Below, piece after piece: positions 25,963 through 33,510 of a stretch of 64,000 nucleotides of DNA. The stretch comes from Colimorpha sp045640985. GTDB taxonomy: Bacteria; Bacteroidota; Bacteroidia; Bacteroidales; P3. Position numbers and translations under genes: made by a program. Under the pieces are notes generated by a model, which saw nothing but the letters and a program-made list of their open reading frames with translations, ran no database searches and had not been told where the DNA came from. Each line of letters begins with the position of its first letter. Within the stretch, counting starts at the first letter, position 1. The DNA lies in contig JAZUFZ010000048.1 in NCBI GenBank assembly GCA_045640985.1, positions 1 through 64,000 of the forward strand. The letters run 5' to 3'.

Positions 25963-27216
25963 TCAATATCCGTATTTACCTTTCCATTTTTCGTGAAGTT
26001 GTCGTCGGGTTTCCTGTTCCCGTGGATTGTTCCCTGGCTGGTAGAAGCAACTATTGATCAAATCTTTCGGTAGATATTCCTGTCCGGAAAAATTGCCGAC
26101 GTAATTATGCGGATACATATAGCCTTCGCTGTATCCCAGTTCTTGCATCAGTTGGGTTGGTGCATTGCGGATATGTAGAGGTACAGGAAGGTCTCCAGAT
26201 CGGCGTATTGCGGCTTGGGCATCATGAAGTGCTGTGTATGTAGAGTTGCTTTTTGGAGAAGATGCCAGATATATAGCTGTCTGAGCCAAAGTAATCTGAC
26301 ATTCAGGATAACCGATTTTGGTTACAGCATCAAAGCATGCGTTCGCTAAGAGCAACGCATTGGGGTTTGCATTGGTTATGTCCTCGCTGGCGAATATGAG
26401 CATTCTTCTTGCGATGAATACAGGATCTTCGCCTCCTTCAATCATTCTTGCCAACCAATATACAGTGGCATTGGGGTCGCTTCCACGCATTGACTTAATG
26501 AATGCGCTTATCAGGTCATAATGCATCTCTCCCTGCTTGTCGTAGAATGCCAGATTCTGCTGTATGACTTCGGTTGTCAGTTGATTTGTGATAACCACTT
26601 CGGAGGTTGAACTTTTGTTTACCACCAATTCTAATGCGTTGAGGAGTTTCCGTGCATCGCCTCCGCTTATTCTCAAGAGTGCCTCATTTTCCTGAATGTT
26701 TACATGGATTCCTTGTCCCGCATAGTATGTCACTGCTTTATCAAGCAACTGCACCATTTCTTCTTTCCCAAATGCTTTGAGAACATATATCTGACAGCGA
26801 GATAATAATGCGGATATTACCTCAAACGACGGGTTTTCGGTAGTGGCACCTATCAGTGTGATAGTTCCTCTTTCCACAGCCCCCAGCAAGGAATCCTGTT
26901 GGGATTTGTTAAACCGATGGATTTCATCAATAAAGAGGACTGCCCCATATTGTTGCTTGGCTTTTTCGATTACGTCCCGAACATCCTTCACACCACTGTT
27001 GATTGCGCTCAGTGTGTAGAATGGTCTTTTCAGCGTATGAGATATTATGGTTGCCAGTGTTGTTTTTCCGATACCTGGAGGTCCCCACAATATCATCGAT
27101 GGTATATTCCCGCTTTCAATGAAGGTGCGTAATACGGCACCTTCACCCACAAGGTGCTGCTGGCCTATATATTCATCCAGTGTTTTAGGTCGTAATATTT
27201 CGGCTAAGGGGGACAT
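25963..27216 (-). CDS. rarA: Replication-associated recombination protein RarA (MgsA)
   Basis: RarA is a clamp-loader-like AAA+ ATPase that acts at stalled forks. The 417-residue protein has Walker A WGPPGIGKTTLATII near residue 43, Walker B LFIDEIHRFNKSQQD, sensor 1 GATTENPSF, and a C-terminal helical RarA domain with MRGSDPNATVYWLARM. Its ATG overlaps the queA stop by one base (TGATG). Confidence 0.97.
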   Translation of the reverse strand: MSPLAEILRPKTLDEYIGQQHLVGEGAVLRTFIESGNIPSMILWGPPGIGKTTLATIISHTLKRPFYTLSAINSGVKDVRDVIEKAKQQYGAVLFIDEIHRFNKSQQDSLLGAVERGTITLIGATTENPSFEVISALLSRCQIYVLKAFGKEEMVQLLDKAVTYYAGQGIHVNIQENEALLRISGGDARKLLNALELVVNKSSTSEVVITNQLTTEVIQQNLAFYDKQGEMHYDLISAFIKSMRGSDPNATVYWLARMIEGGEDPVFIARRMLIFASEDITNANPNALLLANACFDAVTKIGYPECQITLAQTAIYLASSPKSNSTYTALHDAQAAIRRSGDLPVPLHIRNAPTQLMQELGYSEGYMYPHNYVGNFSGQEYLPKDLINSCFYQPGNNPREQETRRQLHEKWKGKYGY

Positions 27217-28271
27217 CAGATTATCAGCATCGCATCACCAAATGTGGAAAATTTGTATTTTTCCTTAATCGCCACATCGTAGGCTTCCATCAGCAGTTCT
27301 GGTCCGGCAAATGCACTTACCATGATAAACAGGGAAGACATAGAATGGTGGAAATTAGTAATCATCATATCTGCGATGGTAAAGTCGTATGGAGGGTAGA
27401 TGAATTTATTGCTCCAGCCATCGTATGGACACAACTTTCCAGGAATGGTAACGGCCGTTTCAAGTGCTTTCATTGTTGTAGTACCCACGCAGCAGATTTT
27501 GTGCCCGTCAGCCTTGGTCTGGTTTATCAAATTGCAGGTTGCCTCGTCGATGTGCATCTCTTCGGCATCCATACGGTGTTTTGAGAGATCCTCCACTTCA
27601 ATAGGCTTGAAATTTCCAAGTCCTGCGTGAAGTGTGATTTCTGCCCATTTCACATCTTTTATCTCCAGACGTTTCAGCAGTTCCTTGCTGAAATGAAGGC
27701 CTGCTACTGGTGCGGCTACAGCACCTTCTTTTTTCGCAAAAAGGGTCTGGTATCTGTCAGCATCTTCTTTTTCGATATTGCGTAAACGCTGGATTTCCTC
27801 AGGAAGAGGGGTGTGCCCGAGTTTGCGGATATGGGAAACTAATTCCTGATGGGTTCCGTCATACAAAAATCTAACCGTGCGTCCTCTGGAAGTAGTGTTG
27901 TCAATTACTTCGGCAATCATGGCATCATTATCACCAAAATACAGTTTGTTGCCGATACGGATTTTGCGGGCAGGATCTACCACCACATCCCAAAGTCTCA
28001 TTTCTTCGTTCAATTCGCGAAGGAGGAATACGGTAATTTTTGCACCCGTCTTTTCTTTTTCTCCATAGAGCAGTGAGGGAAAAACCTTTGTGTTGTTTGC
28101 CACAATCAGGTCGTCCTTTTCTACATATTCAATCAGATTCTTGAACTGGCGGTGTTCAATTTGACCGGTGTCACGATGTACCACCATCATACGACATTCA
28201 TCGCGTATCTTACAAGGTTTCTCTGCGATAAGGTCTTTCGGAAGGTTGAATCTAAATTGTGAGAGTTTCAT
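27216..28271 (-). CDS. queA: tRNA ribosyltransferase-isomerase QueA
   Basis: QueA transfers ribose from SAM to preQ1 in tRNA, making epoxyqueuosine. Residue count 351 is normal. The family is shown by LIAEKPCKIRDECRMMV at the N terminus, AGLHFSKELL, EITLHAGLGNF and MITNFHHSMSSLFIMVSAFAG near the C terminus. It is in the minus-strand run with truB, uppP and ftsX, a conserved order in Bacteroidota. Confidence 0.97.
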   Translation of the reverse strand: MKLSQFRFNLPKDLIAEKPCKIRDECRMMVVHRDTGQIEHRQFKNLIEYVEKDDLIVANNTKVFPSLLYGEKEKTGAKITVFLLRELNEEMRLWDVVVDPARKIRIGNKLYFGDNDAMIAEVIDNTTSRGRTVRFLYDGTHQELVSHIRKLGHTPLPEEIQRLRNIEKEDADRYQTLFAKKEGAVAAPVAGLHFSKELLKRLEIKDVKWAEITLHAGLGNFKPIEVEDLSKHRMDAEEMHIDEATCNLINQTKADGHKICCVGTTTMKALETAVTIPGKLCPYDGWSNKFIYPPYDFTIADMMITNFHHSMSSLFIMVSAFAGPELLMEAYDVAIKEKYKFSTFGDAMLII

Positions 28272-28298
28272 TATATTATTATTTTATTATTCTTTAAT

Positions 28299-29126
28299 TT
28301 ATGTAAGAGGTTGTTCGTTTTCGTGATTCGGAAAATTCTCCATGAAGAATTGCTCCGTCTGTTCCAGCGTCATCGCATCGTGAATGGTAAATTCCCCTAC
28401 GCGTTCTCTGCGGAGTGCCGACAGAAATGCCCCGCTCTGGATCTCGTTTCCAAAGTCGCGTGCCAGACTGCGGATATAGGTTCCCTTGCCGCAACTTACC
28501 TTAAAATCCACCATAAGTGTGCCTTCTGGAATAAATCCTTGCGGATGGTCATACAGATGCAGTTTTGGCTGGTCTTCATTTTCTTTTGTCTGAGAGGGTT
28601 TGCTGGTATTCTCCGCGGGTCGCAGGTTGGATAGCTCAAATTCGTGAATGGTGATGTTTTTCGGCTCAATTCTGATAGTCGGATCATCTTTTCTGGCATA
28701 TTCGTATGCTCGCTGGCCATCGATTTTCACGGCGCTGAACATCGGCGGAACTTGTGGTATGGTTCCTATGAATTTCTGACGTGCCGATTCTATCAGTTCC
28801 TGCGTGATATGCTCCGTTGGGTAACATTTGTCTATCGCCTGTTCCATATCGTAGCAGGGAGTTGTGGCCCCCAGTACCATGGTTCCGGTGTAGATCTTTT
28901 CGCCGTCCTGCAGAGTTGGGATTTCCTTGGTGCATTTCCCGACACATACCAATAGAAGCCCTGTTGCCAGAGGATCCAGCGTTCCCGCATGTCCGATCTT
29001 GAATTTCTTCAGTCCAGTCGTGCGGCGTATCACGGACTTCACCTTATTGACGGCTTGAAACGAAGTCCATCCGTAAGGCTTGTCTATGACCAGTACTTTT
29101 CCTTCCAACAGTTCTTCTGTAGTCAT
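28299..29126 (-). CDS. truB: tRNA pseudouridine-55 synthase TruB
   Basis: TruB makes pseudouridine 55 in the T loop of tRNAs. The catalytic Asp is in GHAGTLDPLATGLL; KPYGWTSFQAV near the start and DFKVSCGKGTYIRSLARDFG later complete the family motifs. I start it at the ATG at 29126 (275 residues), seven bases after the uppP stop. The longer form at 29144 would use TTG and overlap uppP. Confidence 0.95.
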   Translation of the reverse strand: MTTEELLEGKVLVIDKPYGWTSFQAVNKVKSVIRRTTGLKKFKIGHAGTLDPLATGLLLVCVGKCTKEIPTLQDGEKIYTGTMVLGATTPCYDMEQAIDKCYPTEHITQELIESARQKFIGTIPQVPPMFSAVKIDGQRAYEYARKDDPTIRIEPKNITIHEFELSNLRPAENTSKPSQTKENEDQPKLHLYDHPQGFIPEGTLMVDFKVSCGKGTYIRSLARDFGNEIQSGAFLSALRRERVGEFTIHDAMTLEQTEQFFMENFPNHENEQPLT

Positions 29127-29133
29127 GTCAGTT

Positions 29134-29934
29134 TTATACACCAAAGGTTATGGCAACAATACCCACGATTGCGCAGTATATGGCGAACCATATCAGTTTG
29201 CCTTTCTTTACGATATTGATCATCCATTTGCATGCCAGACAGCCGCTGATGAATGCTGCAAGAAATCCAACGATCAGCGAACTTGTCGGTATTACGGTGG
29301 CTACGGTTTCGGCACTGCCTTTTACCAGATCCATAACATCCAGAAGTGCTTCTCCAAGGATAGGAGGAATTACCATAAGGAATGAGAACTGTGCCAGTTT
29401 TTCTTTTTTGTTTCCCAGCAGCAGACCTGTTGCGATAGTGCTTCCGGAACGGGAAAGTCCAGGCAAAACAGCCACAGCCTGGGCAATACCTATAATGAAA
29501 GCATGAACAGGGGAGATGTCTTCTTTCTGGCGAGGCTTTGCAAAATAGGCAAAAGCCAGCAGCGTAGCGGTTATCAGAAGGCAGATACCTACAATCATCA
29601 TTCCGCTGCCGAAGATTTCCTCTACCTGGTCTTTGAAGCAGAATCCCACGATTCCCACCGGTATCATGGAAATAAGGATATTAACCACATATCTGGTACC
29701 CTCGTTCCATTTGAATTTGAAGAGGTCTTTTATAAGCCATACTATTTCGCTCCAGAGAACCACACAGGTACTGAGAACGGTTGCCACATGTACAGCTACC
29801 GTGAAGGTCAGGTTTTCTTCACCGTTCATCCCAAAGAGATTGGAAGCGATGGTAAGGTGTCCGCTGCTGCTGACCGGCAGATATTCCGTAAGGCCCTGAA
29901 TCAGACCCATGATGAGCGCTTGTAACCAGTCCAT
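29134..29934 (-). CDS. uppP: Undecaprenyl-diphosphatase UppP
   Basis: UppP dephosphorylates undecaprenyl diphosphate to recycle the lipid carrier of cell-wall synthesis. The 266-residue membrane protein has the active-site pieces QGLTEYLPVSSSGHLTI (residues 15-31) and PGLSRSGSTIATGLLLG. Its 3' neighbour is truB and its 5' neighbour, three bases away, the DUF3098 gene. Confidence 0.97.
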   Translation of the reverse strand: MDWLQALIMGLIQGLTEYLPVSSSGHLTIASNLFGMNGEENLTFTVAVHVATVLSTCVVLWSEIVWLIKDLFKFKWNEGTRYVVNILISMIPVGIVGFCFKDQVEEIFGSGMMIVGICLLITATLLAFAYFAKPRQKEDISPVHAFIIGIAQAVAVLPGLSRSGSTIATGLLLGNKKEKLAQFSFLMVIPPILGEALLDVMDLVKGSAETVATVIPTSSLIVGFLAAFISGCLACKWMINIVKKGKLIWFAIYCAIVGIVAITFGV

Positions 29935-29937
29935 ATC

Positions 29938-30186
29938 TTATTTCTGTTTAGGTTTCAGCATAATAGCCAGTATCTCGGTAATGAGACCGACCATAATCAT
30001 GATAGGTGCCACAAACATGCGGCGCGCGTTGAACATTTCTGTATTGAACGTATTCGGGTCATCACTTCCGCCGCCCGTCAGGAGAATATATCCCAGCGCC
30101 AGCACTATAATACCCGCAATCATCAACATGTAATTGGTCTTGCCAAATACAAAGTCAAAATTGTTCTTTTTCTCGTTTTCTTCCAT
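29938..30186 (-). CDS. DUF3098 small membrane protein
   Basis: An 82-residue protein with two hydrophobic segments (about residues 19-37 and 57-76) around a short polar loop rich in Gly and Asp. DUF3098 is a Bacteroidota family almost always found between ftsX and uppP, as here, suggesting a role in envelope or division work. No activity known. Confidence 0.9.
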   Translation of the reverse strand: MEENEKKNNFDFVFGKTNYMLMIAGIIVLALGYILLTGGGSDDPNTFNTEMFNARRMFVAPIMIMVGLITEILAIMLKPKQK

Positions 30187-30197
30187 TTTATTATGAT

Positions 30198-31061
30198 TTA
30201 CTTGGTTTCACGTAAATGTCTTCTTACGGCGATTCTTGTTGCAATCCACGAGATGACAAGTCCCACCAGCACGATTGCCACCATGATGGCGCCATACCAT
30301 AGGTAATGTTCCTGTGCAAGCAGTCGGAGCTGGAACTGGTTGTCGATAACAATCAGGACCACTACCAGCAGCACATCGGCTATCAGACCGCTGAGCAGAC
30401 CGTATAGCAGGCTTCTCCAGAGGAATGGCTTGGCAATGAAACTGGTCTTTGCGCCCACGAGGCTCATGGTCTTGATAGTGTCGTGTTCGCTGTAAAGTGA
30501 GATTCTGATAGTGCTGCTGATGAGTGACATACACACAATGAGCAGCAGTACGATGAACACAATGAGCAGCCAGCTGACCTTGTTGATGCCTTCGTAGAGG
30601 TCATTCACTACATCTTCCTGATATACAACACCTGTAACGCCTTCCTTCGCGCTGATTTCCTTAGTGAAGTTATCGCGGATTTCAGTGGCATGGCCTGGCA
30701 GGATTTCCGACTTCAGGTTTACCATAAGTGACGGATAGAGCGGGTTGTAGCCCAGAAATCCCACAAAATCCTCTCCCAGATCTTCTGCAAACATTGCTGC
30801 GGCGTCCTCTTTCGAAATATAATCCACATGTTTTACATAATTGATGGCTTTAATCTCTTGTTGCAGTACAACGGCCAGAGAGTCTGATATATCGGGAGTT
30901 AGATCTACCTTGAATGTTACCTTTTCCTTGATGTCGTGGCTCAGGCGGTAGGTCTGGTATTCAATGGTCATAAGCAACCCTAACATCAACAGCACCAGCG
31001 TGATGCTCAGCACCGTTGAAGAGTGGGTGGCCCATAGGTTGATTTTGCTATGACGTTTCAT
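30198..31061 (-). CDS. ftsX: Cell division protein FtsX
   Basis: FtsX with the ATPase FtsE links division to peptidoglycan hydrolase activation. The 287-residue protein has one N-terminal membrane segment (about residues 15-32), a periplasmic domain of about 140 residues with VKHVDYISKEDAAAMF, and three C-terminal membrane segments with the FtsX core SLISSTIRISLYSEHDTIKTM. ftsE is not adjacent, which is usual in this phylum. Confidence 0.95.
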   Translation of the reverse strand: MKRHSKINLWATHSSTVLSITLVLLMLGLLMTIEYQTYRLSHDIKEKVTFKVDLTPDISDSLAVVLQQEIKAINYVKHVDYISKEDAAAMFAEDLGEDFVGFLGYNPLYPSLMVNLKSEILPGHATEIRDNFTKEISAKEGVTGVVYQEDVVNDLYEGINKVSWLLIVFIVLLLIVCMSLISSTIRISLYSEHDTIKTMSLVGAKTSFIAKPFLWRSLLYGLLSGLIADVLLVVVLIVIDNQFQLRLLAQEHYLWYGAIMVAIVLVGLVISWIATRIAVRRHLRETK

Positions 31062-31088
31062 GTTGATGGGTAATTTAATCGCTAATCA

Positions 31089-32231
31089 TTAGTTTGCAAG
31101 CATCACGGGCATCACCAGCATCAGGATATCCTCGTTCTTGTGTTCCCCTTCGTCGTTGATCGGGAAGATGATACCGGCGCGGTTGGGTATTGACATTTCC
31201 ATCAGCACATGTTCGGTGTCAAGGTTCAGGATCATTTCGGTAAGGAACTTGGCGTTGAAGCCTATTTCCATAGGTTCGCCGTCATAGCTGCAGGGAATCT
31301 TCTCGTGAGCGTCGTTTGCAAATTCGAGGTCTTCGGCGGAAGTCATCAGCTCTTCCTGGTTCAGGCTCAGGCGGATCTGGTGGGTGGACTGGCTTGCGAA
31401 CAGACCTACACGGCGCAGCGTATTCAGGAATGCCACGCGGTCGATGGTCAGTTTGTTGGGGTTGTTCTTTGGAATGGCTGCCTCATAGTTGGGGTATTTG
31501 CCATCCACCAGACGGCAGATGATAAAGAAGTTCTCAAAGGAGAAGAATACGTTGGTGTTGTTGTATTCCATCAGCACTTCGCAGTCTTCCTTGCGGCTTC
31601 CGAGGATGTTCTTCACCAGAGTCATAGGCTTGCGGGGAAGAATGAAGTTAGTGCTTTCTTCAGCAAGCACGTCTGTTCTGCGGTAGCGGACCAGCTTGTG
31701 GGCGTCGGTAGCCACGAAGGTCGCGCCGTCGGGAGTCAGTTCGCAGAAGATTCCGCTCATCTGCTGGCGCATCTCGTCGGTGCTGGCGGCGAAGATGGTC
31801 TTTGAAATGGCGTTGGTCAGGGCGCTTGCCGGGAGCACTACCGAGCTGGTATTCTCCTTGCTGGGCATTTTGGGGAATGCCTCGGGATTGTTGCCTGCCA
31901 GACTGTATTTGCCGTCGCCAGAGGAAATCTCGATGCTGAAGGTCTTGGGGTCTGAACTGAAGTTCAGCGGTGCATCGTCCATCAGTTTGAGAATGTCGAG
32001 CAGAAGCTTTGACGGAACTGCAATTTCGTTGTTCTCATCGTTCCGTCCGGTTTCCACTTCGATCTTGCTGACCAGAGTAGTCTCCAGGTCGGTTGTTCTC
32101 ACGGTAAGGGTATTTCCTTCCAGTTTGAAGTGGAAGCAGTTGATGATTGGCACCGTGTTGTTGTTGGTCAGAACCCCGCTGATTGAGGTTAATTGCTTTG
32201 CGAATAACTGGCTGTTTACAATGAATTTCAT
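31089..32231 (-). CDS. dnaN: DNA polymerase III beta sliding clamp
   Basis: The 380-residue clamp encircles DNA and tethers the polymerase. It opens MKFIVNSQLFAKQLTSI and has three repeated clamp domains; LVMPVMLAN at the C terminus is the usual clamp ending. The opposite strand carries a long open frame with no recognisable protein, judged a shadow. dnaN is divergent from pyrE across a structured 581-base gap and is not next to dnaA here. Confidence 0.97.
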   Translation of the reverse strand: MKFIVNSQLFAKQLTSISGVLTNNNTVPIINCFHFKLEGNTLTVRTTDLETTLVSKIEVETGRNDENNEIAVPSKLLLDILKLMDDAPLNFSSDPKTFSIEISSGDGKYSLAGNNPEAFPKMPSKENTSSVVLPASALTNAISKTIFAASTDEMRQQMSGIFCELTPDGATFVATDAHKLVRYRRTDVLAEESTNFILPRKPMTLVKNILGSRKEDCEVLMEYNNTNVFFSFENFFIICRLVDGKYPNYEAAIPKNNPNKLTIDRVAFLNTLRRVGLFASQSTHQIRLSLNQEELMTSAEDLEFANDAHEKIPCSYDGEPMEIGFNAKFLTEMILNLDTEHVLMEMSIPNRAGIIFPINDEGEHKNEDILMLVMPVMLAN

Positions 32232-32267
32232 AATATTAGAATGTTTTATTACTCAAAAATGATTTTG

Positions 32268-32275
32268 CAAAGTTA
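32268..32275 (-). promoter_or_regulatory. Promoter -7 element for dnaN
   Basis: On the minus strand this reads TAACTTTG followed by CA, a Bacteroidota -7 match 37 bases upstream of the dnaN ATG. No clear TTTG is present at the -33 spacing. Confidence 0.7.
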
Positions 32276-32314
32276 CGAATAAAAATCAATATGTATCTCA
32301 ATAAATAATAATTA

Positions 32315-32334
32315 TTATCAACAACTTATCAACA
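32315..32334 (+). other. Two DnaA-box-like 9-mers
   Basis: TTATCAACA occurs at 32315-32323 and 32326-32334, in the same orientation with two bases between. It differs from the E. coli consensus TTATCCACA at one position. A third copy lies inverted at 32752-32760. Confidence 0.5.
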
Positions 32335-32464
32335 CCCTTGTTTTTCATCGTCAGAAACCCGTGCCGGACGGCCTTTCCCGTCCGGTTTTCCGCGGAGCGA
32401 AACCCCTTCAATGTCTTCCGTTTTCCCGTAGAGCCAGACCGCTATGATTCAGGTCCTTGCAAGG

Positions 32465-32583
32465 GGTAACTCCCTCTTATCTTTTTTTTATCTTCTTTTT
32501 ATCTTTTTTTTATCTCTAATTCCTAAAACAAAAGTTAAAGCGAAGATAAAAAGAAGATAAAAAAAAGATAGAAGAGAGTTACC
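32465..32583. repeat. 11-base-unit inverted-repeat element, copy D
   Basis: Arms of 41 bp at 32465-32505 and 32543-32583 pair with about four mismatches around a 37-base loop. The right arm reads as successive 11-base units ending in AGAT, for example AAAAAGAAGAT. This is the longest-armed copy. It sits in the dnaN/pyrE gap between two copies of a GC-rich block. Confidence 0.92.
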
Positions 32584-32751
32584 AGGCATCCGTCGCGGAA
32601 GAAAAACGGGTCGGCTCAGGAGTGAAAGGAACGCTCTCGAAGAGAAAGCGGAAGGAAAATCGAGCGGAAAAACTTCCGGCCTTTCCTGCGGAGCGAAAGT
32701 CAGTACGCCGGCGGGACATGAAAACGGCATCGGAAAGATGTAAACAAAGGC

Positions 32752-32760
32752 TGTTGATAA
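32752..32760 (-). other. Third DnaA-box-like 9-mer, inverted
   Basis: On the minus strand this is TTATCAACA. The shared word extends to 12 bases (AACTTATCAACA) with the plus-strand copy at 32323-32334. Confidence 0.5.
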
Positions 32761-32777
32761 GTTTTTTGACAAAAAAG

Positions 32778-32807
32778 TTTGTACGTCAAAAAAAAGTTGT
32801 AATTTTG
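32778..32807 (+). promoter_or_regulatory. Promoter for pyrE
   Basis: TTTG at 32778-32781 and TAATTTTG at 32800-32807 are separated by 18 bases. The start codon candidates at 32813 and 32822 lie only 5 and 14 bases past the -7 box, so the message would have little or no leader. Confidence 0.8.
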
Positions 32808-32812
32808 CAACT

Positions 32813-33478
32813 ATGAATACTATGAACGAAACAGCAGAGCAAACTGCTCATTTCTTATTGCAAGTCAAAGCAATAAAGTTGAATGAAGAGGCACCTTTTA
32901 CTTGGGCCTCAGGTAGAAAATCTCCAATATATTGCGACAACAGAGTCACTTTGTCCTATCCAGAGATCAGAACTTTCATCCGTCAGCGTTTTGTTGATGC
33001 CGTAGTGGAACGCTATGGCAATGTGGATGTGATCGCAGGCGTGGCCACAGGCGGTATCGCCCAGGGCGCCCTCGTGGCACAGGAACTCGGCAAGCCATTC
33101 GTGTATGTGCGCTCCGAGGAGAAAAAGCACGGTCTGACCAATCAGATTGAGGGTGAAATCCATGAAGGCCAGTCTGTTGTAGTGATAGAAGACCTCGTCT
33201 CCACAGGCAAGAGCAGTCTTATAGCAGTTCGCGCATTGCGTGAAAAGGGCTGCATCGTAAAAGGCATGGCTGCCATCTTCACCTATCAGCTGGAAGTGGC
33301 CCGCAAGAATTTTGAAGAGGCCAACGTGGACCTGATTACGCTGACCAATTACGAAACCCTCATCAAGGTTGCCCACGAACAGGAATATGTGCGTCCGGAC
33401 CAGCTGGATTCTCTGGCACAGTGGCGCCTGAACCCCGAAAAATGGTCTCTTGACCACGGCGAGGTTGTGAACGGCTGA
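32813..33478 (+). CDS. pyrE: Orotate phosphoribosyltransferase
   Basis: PyrE joins orotate and PRPP to OMP in pyrimidine synthesis. The 221-residue protein has FTWASGRKSPIYCDNR at the N terminus, VRSEEKKHG, and the PRPP-binding VVVIEDLVSTGKSSL. The start is either ATG at 32813 or at 32822, both very close to the promoter. An M13 peptidase gene follows by 32 bases. Confidence 0.96.
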   Translation: MNTMNETAEQTAHFLLQVKAIKLNEEAPFTWASGRKSPIYCDNRVTLSYPEIRTFIRQRFVDAVVERYGNVDVIAGVATGGIAQGALVAQELGKPFVYVRSEEKKHGLTNQIEGEIHEGQSVVVIEDLVSTGKSSLIAVRALREKGCIVKGMAAIFTYQLEVARKNFEEANVDLITLTNYETLIKVAHEQEYVRPDQLDSLAQWRLNPEKWSLDHGEVVNG

Positions 33479-33510
33479 CATGATTATTATTAAAAGGTAT
33501 AATTTATAAA

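Larger units (their letters stand above)
32232..32812. other. Structured non-coding region between dnaN and pyrE; candidate origin
   Basis: No gene is called in these 581 bases. In order they hold the dnaN -7 box (minus strand), an AT-rich tract (about 32275-32320), two DnaA-box-like TTATCAACA sites (32315-32323, 32326-32334), an 8-bp hairpin CCGGACGG/CCGTCCGG (32364-32385), CGGCCTTTCC with GCGGAGCGAAA (32369-32402), repeat element D (32465-32583), the same two motifs again (32677-32698), an inverted TTATCAACA (32752-32760) and the pyrE promoter. The arrangement could be a replication origin, but this is inference. Confidence 0.5.

Noticed and set aside
32364..32389. Terminator reading of the CCGGACGG hairpin in the dnaN/pyrE gap
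   Set aside because: On the plus strand no gene lies upstream to be terminated, and on the minus strand it lies upstream of dnaN. A structural role is more likely.
32488..32772. A 94-codon minus-strand frame across repeat D
   Set aside because: It reads through the inverted repeat and gives a biased Phe/Leu/Arg-rich translation; the repeat explains it.
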